Below, piece by piece: positions 7,612 to 16,398 of a DNA stretch of 64,000 nt. Numbering within the stretch: the first letter of the stretch is position 1; every line of letters starts with the position of its first letter. The position numbers were made by a program, and so were the translations under genes. Location: positions 1,116,001 to 1,180,000 of the forward strand of contig CAWGST010000001.1 in the NCBI GenBank assembly GCA_963825315.1, given 5' to 3'. The notes under the pieces were generated by a model. It was not told the DNA's origin. It did no database searches and worked only from the letters and a program-made list of their open reading frames with translations. Origin of the DNA: DASRLE01 sp963825315 (GTDB taxonomy: Bacteria > Verrucomicrobiota > Verrucomicrobiia > Limisphaerales > Palsa-1400).

Positions 7612-8943
7612 ATGACCTTGTTGTTTATTGATACTAACGTGCTGCTGCATTTCCGAAGACTGGAGGAAATTGACTGGCTTGATCTCTCCAAGTGCAAAGA
7701 GGCGGTAATAGTTTTGTGTTCAGTGGTCGTTCGAGAATTAGACCGGCATAAGGTCAATCATCCGCAGAACAAGTTCAGGAAACGAGCCCAAGAAATTATT
7801 GCGGCTCTACATCCGAGGCATTCTCGTGTGGACTCTGATACGTTGCGAAGTGGTGTTCGGCTGGAGTTTATTGCTGAAGACCCCGGACTTGATTTTGGCG
7901 CGCACAATTTGCAACCTGAACTTGCTGATGACTGGTTGATTGCCAGCATTCTTGATTGGAAGCTAAAACATCCGAGCGACGAAACAAAATTAGTTTCGGC
8001 GGACTTGGGTATTTCCATCAAGGCAAAGGCAAAAGGAATCTCAACACTTGAGCCGCTGGAGGCTGACAGATTGGCTGAGGAGTTAGATGCGGATGAGAAG
8101 CGGATCAAAAAACTTCAAGAGGAGTTGGCTGAAATAAAAAATGCTCAACCTGACCTAAAATTGTGTTTTGGGGATGGGCAAAACGTCACACGAGTGAAAG
8201 TTTTATCTCCAACCGCGTTCGACGCTAATCATTTTGAAGTTGAAATGGAACAAATTCGAGCGAATCACCCACTGTATCCCCTCAGTGAAGAACTAAAGGA
8301 CACGGTAAAAGGAGGGTATCTAAGTTTTATAAAAAGAGAGAGTTTCACAAAGCTCTTGCCCCAAGAAGAAATTCTGCGATACAACGCAAGCCTTGAAACT
8401 TTCTATGGCGAATACGAGAAATATCTCCGGGCAGTCCACGAGCACCAAAATATGGAGCGCCGAACAATTCAGTTTGAAGTTGCGTTGGAAAACAACGGTA
8501 GTAGCCCCGCTGAGGACGTAGATATTCATATCCATTTCCCGGATGGGTTTCAGCTTTTCGACACAGAGGATAATAAAATTCCCGAGCCTCCAGAACAGCC
8601 CGATTCGCCACAGAAACCAGGAATGTTTCGACTTAATATTGATAGCCGAACCTTGGCCGCCATAACGTCTTCTTGTCCACCCTCACTACGCCTGCCTGGA
8701 CCGCCCTCGAATGTTTCCCCGCCGTCAATTCGGAGGTCGAATAGTTACGATGTCAATTGCCACGTCGGAAGCGCAAAACACAATTATCGGATTTCTGTGG
8801 CTCAATTTTTAGCTGTGTTCGACTCTTACGACTCTGTAAATTCGTTTCAAATCGACTACTCGATTCTCGCGGCAAATATTCCTAAACCCACAACGGGGCA
8901 TCTGTCAGTGGTGGTTGAAAGTGAAACTAGCCAAATTGAGTAG
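7612..8943 (+). CDS. Large PIN-domain protein with coiled coil and unknown C-terminal domain
   Basis: A 443-residue protein. The first 140 residues form a PIN nuclease-type fold: D in LFIDTNVLL (residue 7), E in VVRELDRHK (about 42), D in ELADDWLIAS (about 106) and D in LVSADLGISI (about 129), the acidic metal-binding set of PIN RNases. Residues 150-180 are charged and look like a coiled coil. The rest (180-443) includes a beta-rich stretch with FEVALENNGSSPAEDVDIHI, reminiscent of an Ig-like fold; I do not recognise it. No antitoxin gene is adjacent, unlike small VapC toxins. The gene is visibly more AT-rich than its neighbours and lies between related repeats, which suggests acquisition. 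A role in RNA cleavage is likely from the fold; the pathway is unknown. Confidence 0.75.
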   Translation: MTLLFIDTNVLLHFRRLEEIDWLDLSKCKEAVIVLCSVVVRELDRHKVNHPQNKFRKRAQEIIAALHPRHSRVDSDTLRSGVRLEFIAEDPGLDFGAHNLQPELADDWLIASILDWKLKHPSDETKLVSADLGISIKAKAKGISTLEPLEADRLAEELDADEKRIKKLQEELAEIKNAQPDLKLCFGDGQNVTRVKVLSPTAFDANHFEVEMEQIRANHPLYPLSEELKDTVKGGYLSFIKRESFTKLLPQEEILRYNASLETFYGEYEKYLRAVHEHQNMERRTIQFEVALENNGSSPAEDVDIHIHFPDGFQLFDTEDNKIPEPPEQPDSPQKPGMFRLNIDSRTLAAITSSCPPSLRLPGPPSNVSPPSIRRSNSYDVNCHVGSAKHNYRISVAQFLAVFDSYDSVNSFQIDYSILAANIPKPTTGHLSVVVESETSQIE

Positions 8944-8953
8944 TGAAGGGGTT

Positions 8954-9037
8954 TGGTGAGGACGGCGGAGCGGGAATCCCTTAGCAGCGAAAAACGGAGT
9001 CCAGAAGCCGTGGCTTCAGGCGCGGGCTTGGGCCGGC
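8954..9037. repeat. Right flank repeat of the PIN-gene cassette
   Basis: TGGTGAGGACGGCGGAGC at 8954-8971 matches the left-flank copy at 7368-7385, and the GGGCTTGGGCCGGCG segment follows at 9023. Spacing between the two sub-motifs differs on the two sides, so the match is imperfect. Confidence 0.45.
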
Positions 9038-9059
9038 GCAAGGCCCAGAAAAAGAAATT

Positions 9060-9090
9060 GCCCCGCGTAAAAGCGGGGCGCGATTTTTTT
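9060..9090 (+). terminator. Rho-independent terminator after the PIN gene
   Basis: GCCCCGC (9060-9066), loop GTAAAA, GCGGGGC (9073-9079), then a run of T ending at 9090. It has the stem and T-run expected on the plus strand. Confidence 0.75.
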
Positions 9091-9207
9091 GAGGCGATTT
9101 TCAATCCTCGTCCGGCAACATGATTGTGATGGCGGGTTGGGGGTCGTCAATGTCGAGGGGGCGGCAGAGCCGACGACAAAGGTTGCGCTCATAGGCAACA
9201 TCGAGGT

Positions 9208-10254
9208 TCAAGATTCGATGATGATTTTGACAACTTGGTCGCGGTAGGCGGCGTTGAGCACAAAGGCCTTGTCGGCGCGGCGCAAGGGAAAGCGATGGCT
9301 GACCAGCCCGCGGAAATCCACGCGGCCTCGCTCCACCAGCCGGATGGCGCGCGGGTAGGTGTGTTTCATCCGCCGGCATAATTTGATGGTCAGCCCTTTG
9401 CGGCGGGCGGTGGAATGTTTCATCGCCAAGCGGTCGTCGGAGGGGATGCCCACGAGCACGACACGCCCGCCGGGGCGCGTCATTTCGGCGGCTTGCTGGA
9501 CGGAGTGATCGGCCCAGGCCGCTTCGATGGCCGCGTCCACGCCGCGCCCGGCGGTTTCTTTGTGAATGCGGGCGACGGGGTCTTCTTGGTCGCAGTTGAT
9601 GGCGAGGGCGCCGAGTCGTTGGGCCAGTTTGAGCCGCCAGGGGAATTTATCGGTGAGGAAAATCGGGTCCGCGCCGGCCAGTTTGGCGACTTGCAGGATG
9701 AACAGGCCGATGGAACCGGCGCCCAGGATGGCCATGCTGTGGGCCGGGCGCAACCTGGCCAGATCAACGGCATGAAGGCCGACGCCCAAGGGTTCCAGCA
9801 AAGCGGCCTGGATGTCGCTGATGGCTTTCGGGACCGGGAAACAGCAGCGCGCCGGTATGAGCATCCATTCGCTCAAACTGCCGTCGTAGGGGTGGTTGCT
9901 GCAAAAGCGAAGATTCCGGCAGAGGTTGGGATGGCCTTGCTGGCAGAGATCGCAATGGAGGCAGGGCTGGGCGGGGTCCACCGCCACGCGCGTTCCCGGC
10001 TCCAGCCGCTGACCGTTGCCATCCAGCGCGTCCGGGCCGGCGGCGTTGACCACGCCGGAGAATTCATGCCCGAGAATGAGGGGTGAAGTCACCGGCGTAT
10101 CGCCAATCCGGGCATCCTGGTAGGTATGAAGATCGCTGCCGCATATACCTGTGATCTTGACGCGCAAAAGCGCCTGGGCTTTTCCCGGCGGGCCGGGGCG
10201 CGGCACTCTTTCGATGCGCAAGTCCGCCGGGCCGTGCAACCGCGCGGCCAGCAT
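9208..10254 (-). CDS. Zinc-dependent medium-chain dehydrogenase (threonine/sorbitol dehydrogenase type)
   Basis: A 348-residue MDR-superfamily protein that should oxidise a polyol, amino alcohol or secondary alcohol with NAD(P). The ATG at 10254 gives the usual family length and starts just before the first strand (MLAARLHGP); an ATG at 10299 adds 15 residues and is also possible. Catalytic zinc ligands appear in GICGSDLHT and GHEFSG. The structural zinc cysteines lie in CLHCDLCQQGHPNLC and the Rossmann motif in AILGAGSIGLF. The substrate cannot be read from sequence. The gene is alone on this strand and separated from htpX by repeat-rich DNA. Confidence 0.9.
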   Translation of the reverse strand: MLAARLHGPADLRIERVPRPGPPGKAQALLRVKITGICGSDLHTYQDARIGDTPVTSPLILGHEFSGVVNAAGPDALDGNGQRLEPGTRVAVDPAQPCLHCDLCQQGHPNLCRNLRFCSNHPYDGSLSEWMLIPARCCFPVPKAISDIQAALLEPLGVGLHAVDLARLRPAHSMAILGAGSIGLFILQVAKLAGADPIFLTDKFPWRLKLAQRLGALAINCDQEDPVARIHKETAGRGVDAAIEAAWADHSVQQAAEMTRPGGRVVLVGIPSDDRLAMKHSTARRKGLTIKLCRRMKHTYPRAIRLVERGRVDFRGLVSHRFPLRRADKAFVLNAAYRDQVVKIIIES

Positions 10255-10594
10255 CGTGGGCTGTTTAGTCTCCCCGCGATTCACCGGGCCTTGGCTCATA
10301 TTGCGTGTCTGATCCCGACACTCTGGCAATCCCCCAGCCAGTGTGCCAGGGCGGTTAAGAGTGCAAAACCGTCCAAAACTGTTGAACTTGGATGTTCCGA
10401 ATCCGAACGATGGCAGATTCAAGGATGCCCGGCAAGCCGGTTTTACCTCAATTTCCTTTTCGTCGTGCGGAAAGGGGCGGAGCGTAAGCATAGATCACAG
10501 AAGGATTTTGTCTCATACCGGGTCCAGTTCGCAATTGCACTATGCCGCTCCTACGGAGCTTTGGATTTTTTAGGCGTGTTACTTTCCCCTCTCC

Positions 10595-10653
10595 GGTAGG
10601 GCTGCGCTGCCGCGCAGCCTCCAAGCCCGGCGGCGCAGCAGCGCCGCCCTACC
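10595..10653. repeat. Compound palindromic repeat, GGTAGGGC...GCCCTACC type
   Basis: An outer 8-bp inverted repeat (10595-10602 and 10646-10653) encloses two hairpins built from GCTGCGCTGC/GCGCAGC and GGCGGCGC/GCGCCGCC. Related units at 10851-10876 and 44465-44523 share the CCCTACC end. Confidence 0.65.
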
Positions 10654-10850
10654 ATTGCACCGATTGTCATTGGGAAATGGTATCATACCCCTTTGCCGGG
10701 CAATTCGCCCCGGGCGTTCACCAGGGTTGCATTTTGGCGGGATTCCGGCACATTGACCCGGGATGAACGGGCGGATGAAATTTGAGTCAAATCCACGTTG
10801 GAGAAAGGTAACCGGTCAGTTTTGGCTGGGCAGGGAAAGCTGCCCGCCGC

Positions 10851-10876
10851 GGCGCGCACGGAGTGCGCGCCCTACC
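10851..10876. repeat. Short palindromic repeat ending CCCTACC
   Basis: GGCGCGCAC, loop GGA, GTGCGCGCC, then CTACC. It belongs with the unit at 10595-10653 by sequence style and has no T-run, so it is not a standard terminator. Confidence 0.55.
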
Positions 10877-10913
10877 ACCCAAGACTGACGCATTACGGAG
10901 AAAAAACACGATT

Positions 10914-11834
10914 ATGAAATTTCTGCAAGTTGCCAAACGGATCACGCTCTTGATAGTGGTCAATCTGCTGGTCATGTTGACCTTGGGGATTGTCGCCAGC
11001 CTGCTTTTTCATCGCCAGGCCGCTCAGTTTGGCTACGACACCCTTTTCCTGTATTGCCTCGTCTTTGGCATGGGCGGCGCGTTCATCTCGCTGGCGATTT
11101 CGCGCTGGATGGCCAAACGGATGATGGGCGTTCAAGTCATTGATCCCAACACCTCAAGCCCCGATGAGCAACGCCTCGTCGAAACCGTCCATCATCTGGC
11201 CCGCGCCGCCGGGCTTCCCGCCATGCCGGAAGTCGGGATTTATGATTCGCCGGAGATCAATGCTTTTGCCACCGGGCCGAGCCAGTCGCGCGCCCTGGTC
11301 GCGGTGTCCTCGGGATTATTGAGCCACATGCGGCAATCGGACATCGAAGGCGTGCTGGGACACGAGATTACTCATGTTGCCAACGGCGACATGGTGACCA
11401 TGACTTTGATCCAAGGCGTGATCAACGCCTTCGCCATGTTCCTGGCCGAGGTGGTGACCATTGCTCTTTCCCAAGGCTCCTCGCGCAATAATCGGGGTAG
11501 CAGTTTTTTCATGCGAATGATGGTTTACAATCTGGTCTACTCCGTGTTCGCGCTCCTGGGTTCCATCCCTGTTTGCTGGTTCTCGCGCTGGCGTGAATTT
11601 CGGGCCGATGCAGGGGGAGCGCGCCTGGCCGGACGGGACCACATGATTTCGGCGCTCAGGGCGCTTAAGGCCATCCATGAAGCCGGGGCCGACCAAGCCG
11701 GACCGAAACAGCCGGCCATTCAAGCTCTGAAGATTTCGGGCAAGACGGCCGGCATTATGGGCCTCCTCTTCGCCGATCATCCCCCGTTGGACGAACGCAT
11801 CGCCCGGCTGGAGAATCCCACCCGGGGCCAATGA
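10914..11834 (+). CDS. htpX: Membrane zinc metalloprotease HtpX
   Basis: A 306-residue M48 protease of the inner membrane that degrades damaged membrane proteins. The ATG at 10914 was chosen because the first transmembrane helix follows (ITLLIVVNLLVMLTLGIVA), with a second at about residues 38-55. The zinc site is GHEITHVANGD at about residue 150, and the third ligand is the glutamate in WREFRADAGG at about 230. Two further hydrophobic segments lie between them. The length is normal for HtpX. It stands alone, which is usual for this stress gene. Confidence 0.95.
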   Translation: MKFLQVAKRITLLIVVNLLVMLTLGIVASLLFHRQAAQFGYDTLFLYCLVFGMGGAFISLAISRWMAKRMMGVQVIDPNTSSPDEQRLVETVHHLARAAGLPAMPEVGIYDSPEINAFATGPSQSRALVAVSSGLLSHMRQSDIEGVLGHEITHVANGDMVTMTLIQGVINAFAMFLAEVVTIALSQGSSRNNRGSSFFMRMMVYNLVYSVFALLGSIPVCWFSRWREFRADAGGARLAGRDHMISALRALKAIHEAGADQAGPKQPAIQALKISGKTAGIMGLLFADHPPLDERIARLENPTRGQ

Positions 11835-11843
11835 AGAGTCATT

Positions 11844-11926
11844 CCTAATCTTACTCTTAATCTTCTTCAGGGACGGAAGGGACCAAAGGGACGGAAGGGA
11901 CAAGATTAGGATTAGGATTAAGATTA
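11844..11926. repeat. Microsatellite-like repeats: two 14-bp copies and an AATC/GATT inverted pair
   Basis: GGGACGGAAGGGAC occurs at 11870-11883 and 11888-11901 (18-bp period). It lies between CCTAATCTTACTCTTAATCTT (11844-11864) and a roughly complementary AAGATTAGGATTAGGATTAA stretch starting at 11902, so the whole can fold back. Confidence 0.7.
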
Positions 11927-11975
11927 TGAACTGCCCAAAAACTTGAACTGCGCCCCGCCACGCGAAGGGGTCGCT

Positions 11976-12323
11976 GTTCCTGGGTCTGACACGCAAACCG
12001 AACGGCTCGGGCGCCCGCGCAAAGGACACCACTCCGTTTTCAGCCGTCGCTCCCAGGTAAGGATCGTTGCTCACCAGCAGATTGCCGTCGATATCGAGAT
12101 GATCGGCCAACGCGGCGAGATGGGCGGCGGCGCTGATCAGAACGCTGGTTTCGATCATGCAGCCGATCATCGTTTTCAAGCCGGCTTTGCGGGCCGCCTG
12201 CAGCGCAGCGCAAGCCGCGCTGATGCCGCCGGTTTTCAGGAGCTTGACGTTGACCCCGTGGCTGAGAAGAAGGTCAAACGGTCTGAAATCCAATTTCACA
12301 AGCGGACAAGGACTTGGAATCAT
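11976..12323 (-). pseudogene. C-terminal remnant of a dipeptide (L-Ala-D/L-Glu type) epimerase
   Basis: About 110 codons match the end of the enolase-superfamily dipeptide epimerase barrel: VNVKLLKTGGISAACAAL, then MIGCMIETSVLISAAAHLAA, then DLDG-like DIDGNLLVSNDPYLGAT. The K in VNVKL is the second catalytic lysine of that family. The N-terminal capping domain and first half of the barrel are absent: the sequence upstream is the end of the TPP enzyme gene. On the other side the frame runs past the expected end into microsatellite repeats. The remnant is therefore non-functional. Confidence 0.8.
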
Positions 12324-12335
12324 GGAAGGGTCCGG

Positions 12336-14174
12336 TCAGGCATCCTGGCATGATAAAATGTCTTCCTTGTGGAGCAGGTTCGTTTTCAATTCTTCCCGGT
12401 CCAGGAACGGCGACATGTCTTCCAGACTGGCCGAGACCATGCGGCCGTCCGCCAGCCTGCGCGAGCTTAACTTCGGTTCGAACATCTGATCCCTGTCAAG
12501 TATCACATTGGCCAGCCCCGGGCCGGGCGCGGCCAGGAATTGCCCGAGCGCCGGCTGGAAAAGCGGGTTTTCCAACCGGATCGAGGGCAGGCCAAAGGCC
12601 CGGCCGATTTTCACCATGTCCGGAAAACTGATTCCGGACTCAGGCCCCTCGCCGATGAGCCGGTTGAAAAAGCTCTTCTGCGTGGAGCGTTGCGAAAGGT
12701 AGCCGTCGTTGTTCAGGACGATGATTTTCACCGGCAGTTTGTGATGCGCCACGGTCTGAAGTTCCTGGAGATTGAGCATCAAGCTGCCTTCGCCAGCCAG
12801 GCAGATGATCCGGCTGCCGGGCCGCGCGAAGGCGGCCCCGACGGCGGCCGGCAAATCATAACCCATGGAGGCGGAGCCTGCGTTGGCATACACTCGCTGG
12901 CCGTACTTGATCCGGGCCGCCTGAAACGTCACGACCGAGGCGGTGGCGTTGCCGCAGACCACCACGTCGTCGGCGCGGAGGAGGTGGAAAAGTTCCTCTA
13001 TGAAATGGTAGGGATTGATCGGCCTGGACGGGTCGCGGTGCCGGGGCAAAACAATGGGATATTTGGCCACGCGCGCTTTGCACCACCGGAGCCATTCGCC
13101 ATGGGCGGGCGCGAGCGTTTCCGGCAACTCCGCCAGCAAGGCCCGCAGAAAATCCTTCAGGTCCGCGTGAATGCCCAGATCGGGGCGCACCAGCGCCGGC
13201 TTCTCCAGCTCGGCAGGGTCAACATCCACCTGCACCTTGAAAGCGTGGCGGGCAAAAGACTGCCAATTGTAGCTGACTTGCCGAATGGCCAGCCGGCAGC
13301 CGAGCACGATGACCAAATCGGCGTTCTGCACGCAGAAATTTCCCGCCCTGTCCCCTATCGTGCCCGGACGGCCGCAATAGAGAGGGTCCTCGGAGTCCAG
13401 GGCGTCTGGCGCGGTCCACCCAGTGGTGACTGGAATCTGCAATCGCCGGATCACCGCCTCGAATTCCTGGTAAGCGCCGCTGAGATGCAGGCCCGATCCG
13501 ACCAGAAACACGGGCCTTTCCGCCGCGGCGATGCGTTGCGCAACCTCCGCGCACTGGCGGCGCAGGACGGCGGAGTCCGTCGGCGCCAGGTCTTCCGCCG
13601 GGTCGTAGCCCGGCTGGGCGGCGGGGTCAATCATGGTTGATTGCACATCCACCGGAATTTCGAGCCAGCACGGGCCGGGCCGGCCGCTGACGGCCAGATG
13701 CAGGGCGCGCTCCAGATGGTAGCGAATGGTCAGCGGATCGCACACCGATACGGCATACTTGGTGATGCCTTTGACCATGGGAACGACGACCAGCTCCTGG
13801 TCGCCGAGCTGGCGCAGAAGCGGCGTGTTGTAAGTGGACACGAGCGTCTCGCGCTTGCCCTGGCCGGAGATAATGAGCATCGGGATCGAATCGGTATAAG
13901 CTCCGAAGACGCCGTTCAAAGTGTTGATGGCGCCGGGGCCGGCGGTCACGCTGACGATCCCCGGCTTGCGCGTCAGACGGGCGTAAGATTCCGCCGCCAT
14001 GGCGCAGGCCTGCTCGTGATGGCAGCAGACATACTGGAGGCGCGAACAGCGCCCCAGGGCGTCGTTCAGAAACATCGCGTGCCCGCCAGTCATTAAAAAG
14101 ACGTGCCTGGCGCCGGTGTCCGCCAAATGATCAAAGATGTAATCGGCTACTCGTTTCATCAGTGTTTTCGTCAA
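12336..14174 (-). CDS. ThDP-dependent enzyme, acetolactate-synthase-like (possible YerE-type)
   Basis: A 612-residue protein with the three-domain layout of acetolactate synthase: an N-terminal pyrimidine domain with the catalytic glutamate in CCHHEQACAM (about residue 53), a central domain at about 195-345, and a C-terminal diphosphate domain with GEGSLMLNLQ...VLNNDG, a GDGS-like thiamine diphosphate motif in which E replaces D. It is the last gene of a five-gene minus-strand series with rfbF, a methyltransferase and two sugar SDRs. In yersiniose biosynthesis an ALS-like enzyme (YerE) adds a two-carbon branch to a CDP-keto sugar, so a sugar role fits better here than isoleucine/valine synthesis. 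That is inference from context. Confidence 0.8.
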   Translation of the reverse strand: MTKTLMKRVADYIFDHLADTGARHVFLMTGGHAMFLNDALGRCSRLQYVCCHHEQACAMAAESYARLTRKPGIVSVTAGPGAINTLNGVFGAYTDSIPMLIISGQGKRETLVSTYNTPLLRQLGDQELVVVPMVKGITKYAVSVCDPLTIRYHLERALHLAVSGRPGPCWLEIPVDVQSTMIDPAAQPGYDPAEDLAPTDSAVLRRQCAEVAQRIAAAERPVFLVGSGLHLSGAYQEFEAVIRRLQIPVTTGWTAPDALDSEDPLYCGRPGTIGDRAGNFCVQNADLVIVLGCRLAIRQVSYNWQSFARHAFKVQVDVDPAELEKPALVRPDLGIHADLKDFLRALLAELPETLAPAHGEWLRWCKARVAKYPIVLPRHRDPSRPINPYHFIEELFHLLRADDVVVCGNATASVVTFQAARIKYGQRVYANAGSASMGYDLPAAVGAAFARPGSRIICLAGEGSLMLNLQELQTVAHHKLPVKIIVLNNDGYLSQRSTQKSFFNRLIGEGPESGISFPDMVKIGRAFGLPSIRLENPLFQPALGQFLAAPGPGLANVILDRDQMFEPKLSSRRLADGRMVSASLEDMSPFLDREELKTNLLHKEDILSCQDA

Positions 14175-14207
14175 GGCCAGCCTGAATAATCCGGCCTGTG
14201 TCGGATT

Positions 14208-15254
14208 TCAAATCTTATTCCGGTTCTTGTGCCACTGCGCGGTGCGGCGGATGGCCTCGTCCAAGGGGGTCCATTCGCGCAAGCCCAGTTCCTGCTGCGC
14301 GCGCGCCGTCTCGGGAACGTAGCGCGCCGCAGGCTGGCCGGGCAAAGGCTCTTGCGCAATCTCCACCGGCGCGTGGCCGGGAAGGGCGCGGCTGACGGCT
14401 TCGGCCACCTGGGCTATGCTCAAGGCGTTGCGCGATCCCACGTTGTAGGGACGGTTGCCGGCGCCTCGAATCAGAATGGTCCACAGCCAAATCGCCAGGT
14501 CGGCCGCGTAGAGATAGGAACGATACGGAGTGCCGTCGCCGTTGACTTTGATGGGACCGCCGGCCAGCGCGTCGCGTATGAAATTTCCCATGGCAAAGTG
14601 AATGTCCAATGGCAGATAGGGGCCGACCAGGGCGAAAATTCGCGCCACCTTCACCTCAAGTCCGTGCTGGCGCGCATGGATGGCGCAGAGCAGTTCGCTC
14701 ATTCTTTTCCCTTCGGAGTAGGCGGACTGGGGGTTGGAGACATCCGGCCCTCCGGCGTAGTCCTCGGCCACATGCGCGAGGCTGGCGGGTTGGCGGCCAT
14801 AGACGGCGCCGGAGCTTGTCAACAGGAATTGTTTCGCGCCGCATTGCGCCGAAAAATCCAACGCCCGCCGCGTCCCCGTCACGATGGTGTCCAGCATCAC
14901 CCCGGGATGCTCGTCGTTGAGGGTGGCGCTGGCTGCGGTGGCGGCGTGAATGACGTGCGAAAACCGGGCGTCGGGAAAGGCGAAGTCGCGCACGTCGCCG
15001 GCCTGGAAACGAATATCCGGGCGGCGGGCCAGGTGGGGCGCTTTGCGGGCAAAGGCCTCAGGGTTCCTTGTCAAAACCAATGCTTCCGCGCCGAGGCCCA
15101 GCCGGTCGTTGGCCCAGGCCAGACTTTCCAGCAGCCAGCAGCCGATGAACCCGGTGCCGCCGGTGATGAACAGCCGCGCCCCTTGCAAGTTCTCCCGCAA
15201 TGGACGCATGTGCCCGACGACATGGTCGAGATCGGCGGCGAGGATTTGTGTCAT
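14208..15254 (-). CDS. NAD-dependent sugar epimerase/dehydratase (extended SDR)
   Basis: A 348-residue extended short-chain dehydrogenase acting on a nucleotide sugar. Cofactor motif FITGGTGFIG at about residues 28-37, the serine of the active site in LLTSSGAVYG, and YxxxK in YSEGKRMSE. The C-terminal half has the GDGTPYRSYLYAADLA motif common in dTDP- and CDP-sugar 4,6-dehydratases and 4-reductases. The ATG at 15254 (MTQILAADLD) was preferred; 15299 is a longer option that overlaps the next gene. Its start lies inside the end of the upstream SDR gene, which suggests co-translation. The exact substrate cannot be read. Confidence 0.85.
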   Translation of the reverse strand: MTQILAADLDHVVGHMRPLRENLQGARLFITGGTGFIGCWLLESLAWANDRLGLGAEALVLTRNPEAFARKAPHLARRPDIRFQAGDVRDFAFPDARFSHVIHAATAASATLNDEHPGVMLDTIVTGTRRALDFSAQCGAKQFLLTSSGAVYGRQPASLAHVAEDYAGGPDVSNPQSAYSEGKRMSELLCAIHARQHGLEVKVARIFALVGPYLPLDIHFAMGNFIRDALAGGPIKVNGDGTPYRSYLYAADLAIWLWTILIRGAGNRPYNVGSRNALSIAQVAEAVSRALPGHAPVEIAQEPLPGQPAARYVPETARAQQELGLREWTPLDEAIRRTAQWHKNRNKI

Positions 15255-15273
15255 ACCAGCATGGTTCTCGAAA

Positions 15274-16317
15274 TTACTTCCAATACAAGTCGTCCCCAAT
15301 ATACCCGCACGTCTTGAGGTTGTTCAACATTTTCAGGCGGATGAGGCGGGATTCACGGAAATTGGAGTCGGCGAAACCAATGGCCTCGAGGCCGGATTTG
15401 AGTTCGTGGACGGTGGCGGTCAAATCGTGGAGGGGTTGGTGTTGGGGCGCCAGTTTGCGGAAGAGGGAAAAATCGACTCTGTAGGAGCGTTTGTCGGGGG
15501 CGGCGTCTTTATTGATGGAAACTTCGACGCCGGACATGGCGCGCTGGACGGCCAGGGCAAGCTCCTTGACCTGGTAACTCCATGAGTCGGACCCGACGTT
15601 CACGATGAGGAACGGACCGCCGTTGGCGGTCTCGCGGCTGACGGCCCAGTCCATGGCGCGAGCCGTGTCCTTGGTGGTGATGAGGGGGCGCCACGGGGTG
15701 CCGTCGCTGAGAATGTTGATTTTTTTGAGGACAACGGCGCTGGCGACAAAATCGTTGAGGACGAGATCGAGGCGCAAGCGCGGGCTCATGCCGCAAACGG
15801 TGGAAAGGCGCAGGCAGGAAATTTTGTAATTTTTGCCGGCGAGGTTTTTGAGGTCGTTTTCGGCTGCCGCTTTGGAACGGGCGTAGGGGGTCAGCGGGTT
15901 GAGGCTGGAGTCTTCGGCGCGGGCGCCGTCTCCGGCAAAACCATAGACGCTGCAACTGGAGGCGAAGACGAAGGATTTGGCGCCGGCGTTTTTGGCTTTT
16001 TGGGCAATGGCGACGCTGGCGCGATGGTTGACTTGCATGGTGACCTCTGCAAAGGCGCTGCCCATTGGGTCGCTGGAGATGGCAGCGAGGTGGACGACGG
16101 CGTCCACGCCGGTGAAAAGAGATTGCGGAATGGCGCGGACGTCGCCGAAATACTGGGCGTTCAGCTCGCGCTCCGGCAACGGCTCAATGGAGGTCAGGGC
16201 GGTGGCGAACCAGCCGGTGTCGTAGCCGATCAATTGAGCATCGGGATGGGTTTGGCGCAATTGGCGGACGACGCCCGGGCCGATATAGCCCAGGTTGCCT
16301 GTAATCAAGATTCTCAT
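15274..16317 (-). CDS. NAD-dependent sugar epimerase/dehydratase (extended SDR)
   Basis: A 347-residue protein from MRILITGNLGYIGPG, where the NAD-binding glycine pattern GNLGYIG starts at residue 7. The active site shows S in FVFASSCSVYG and YxxxK in YARSKAAAE. The segment SDGTPWRPLITTKDTARAM and the C-terminal helices are typical of SDRs found beside rfbF and methyltransferase genes in O-antigen loci. Being next to a glucose-1-phosphate cytidylyltransferase, it may supply the 4,6-dehydratase or 4-reductase step on a CDP-sugar. Starts at 16326 and 16341 are in frame but add only a few residues. Confidence 0.85.
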   Translation of the reverse strand: MRILITGNLGYIGPGVVRQLRQTHPDAQLIGYDTGWFATALTSIEPLPERELNAQYFGDVRAIPQSLFTGVDAVVHLAAISSDPMGSAFAEVTMQVNHRASVAIAQKAKNAGAKSFVFASSCSVYGFAGDGARAEDSSLNPLTPYARSKAAAENDLKNLAGKNYKISCLRLSTVCGMSPRLRLDLVLNDFVASAVVLKKINILSDGTPWRPLITTKDTARAMDWAVSRETANGGPFLIVNVGSDSWSYQVKELALAVQRAMSGVEVSINKDAAPDKRSYRVDFSLFRKLAPQHQPLHDLTATVHELKSGLEAIGFADSNFRESRLIRLKMLNNLKTCGYIGDDLYWK

Positions 16318-16398
16318 TCTGTCCATTCCGCAAGAGCGCAAAGCATGGCTGGAGTGGCGCGAGTGGTGCCGTTTGCGTTTACAGGCCGGATCATTGGG

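Larger units (their letters stand above)
10255..10913. other. Intergenic region with palindromic repeats
   Basis: It separates the divergent dehydrogenase and htpX genes. The left part (10255-10590) shows nothing I recognise. The right part holds two GC-rich hairpin units (10595-10653 and 10851-10876), each ending in CCCTACC. The htpX promoter must lie close to its start; a GGAG stands 13 bases before the ATG. Confidence 0.6.

Noticed and set aside
11316..12323. A 335-codon minus-strand frame taken as one protein
   Set aside because: Only the first ~115 codons match the epimerase family; the rest crosses microsatellite repeats and the antisense of htpX.
12540..13640. A 366-codon plus-strand frame opposite the TPP enzyme
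   Set aside because: Composition is that of an antisense frame; no start signal or recognisable domain, while the minus strand has complete enzyme motifs.
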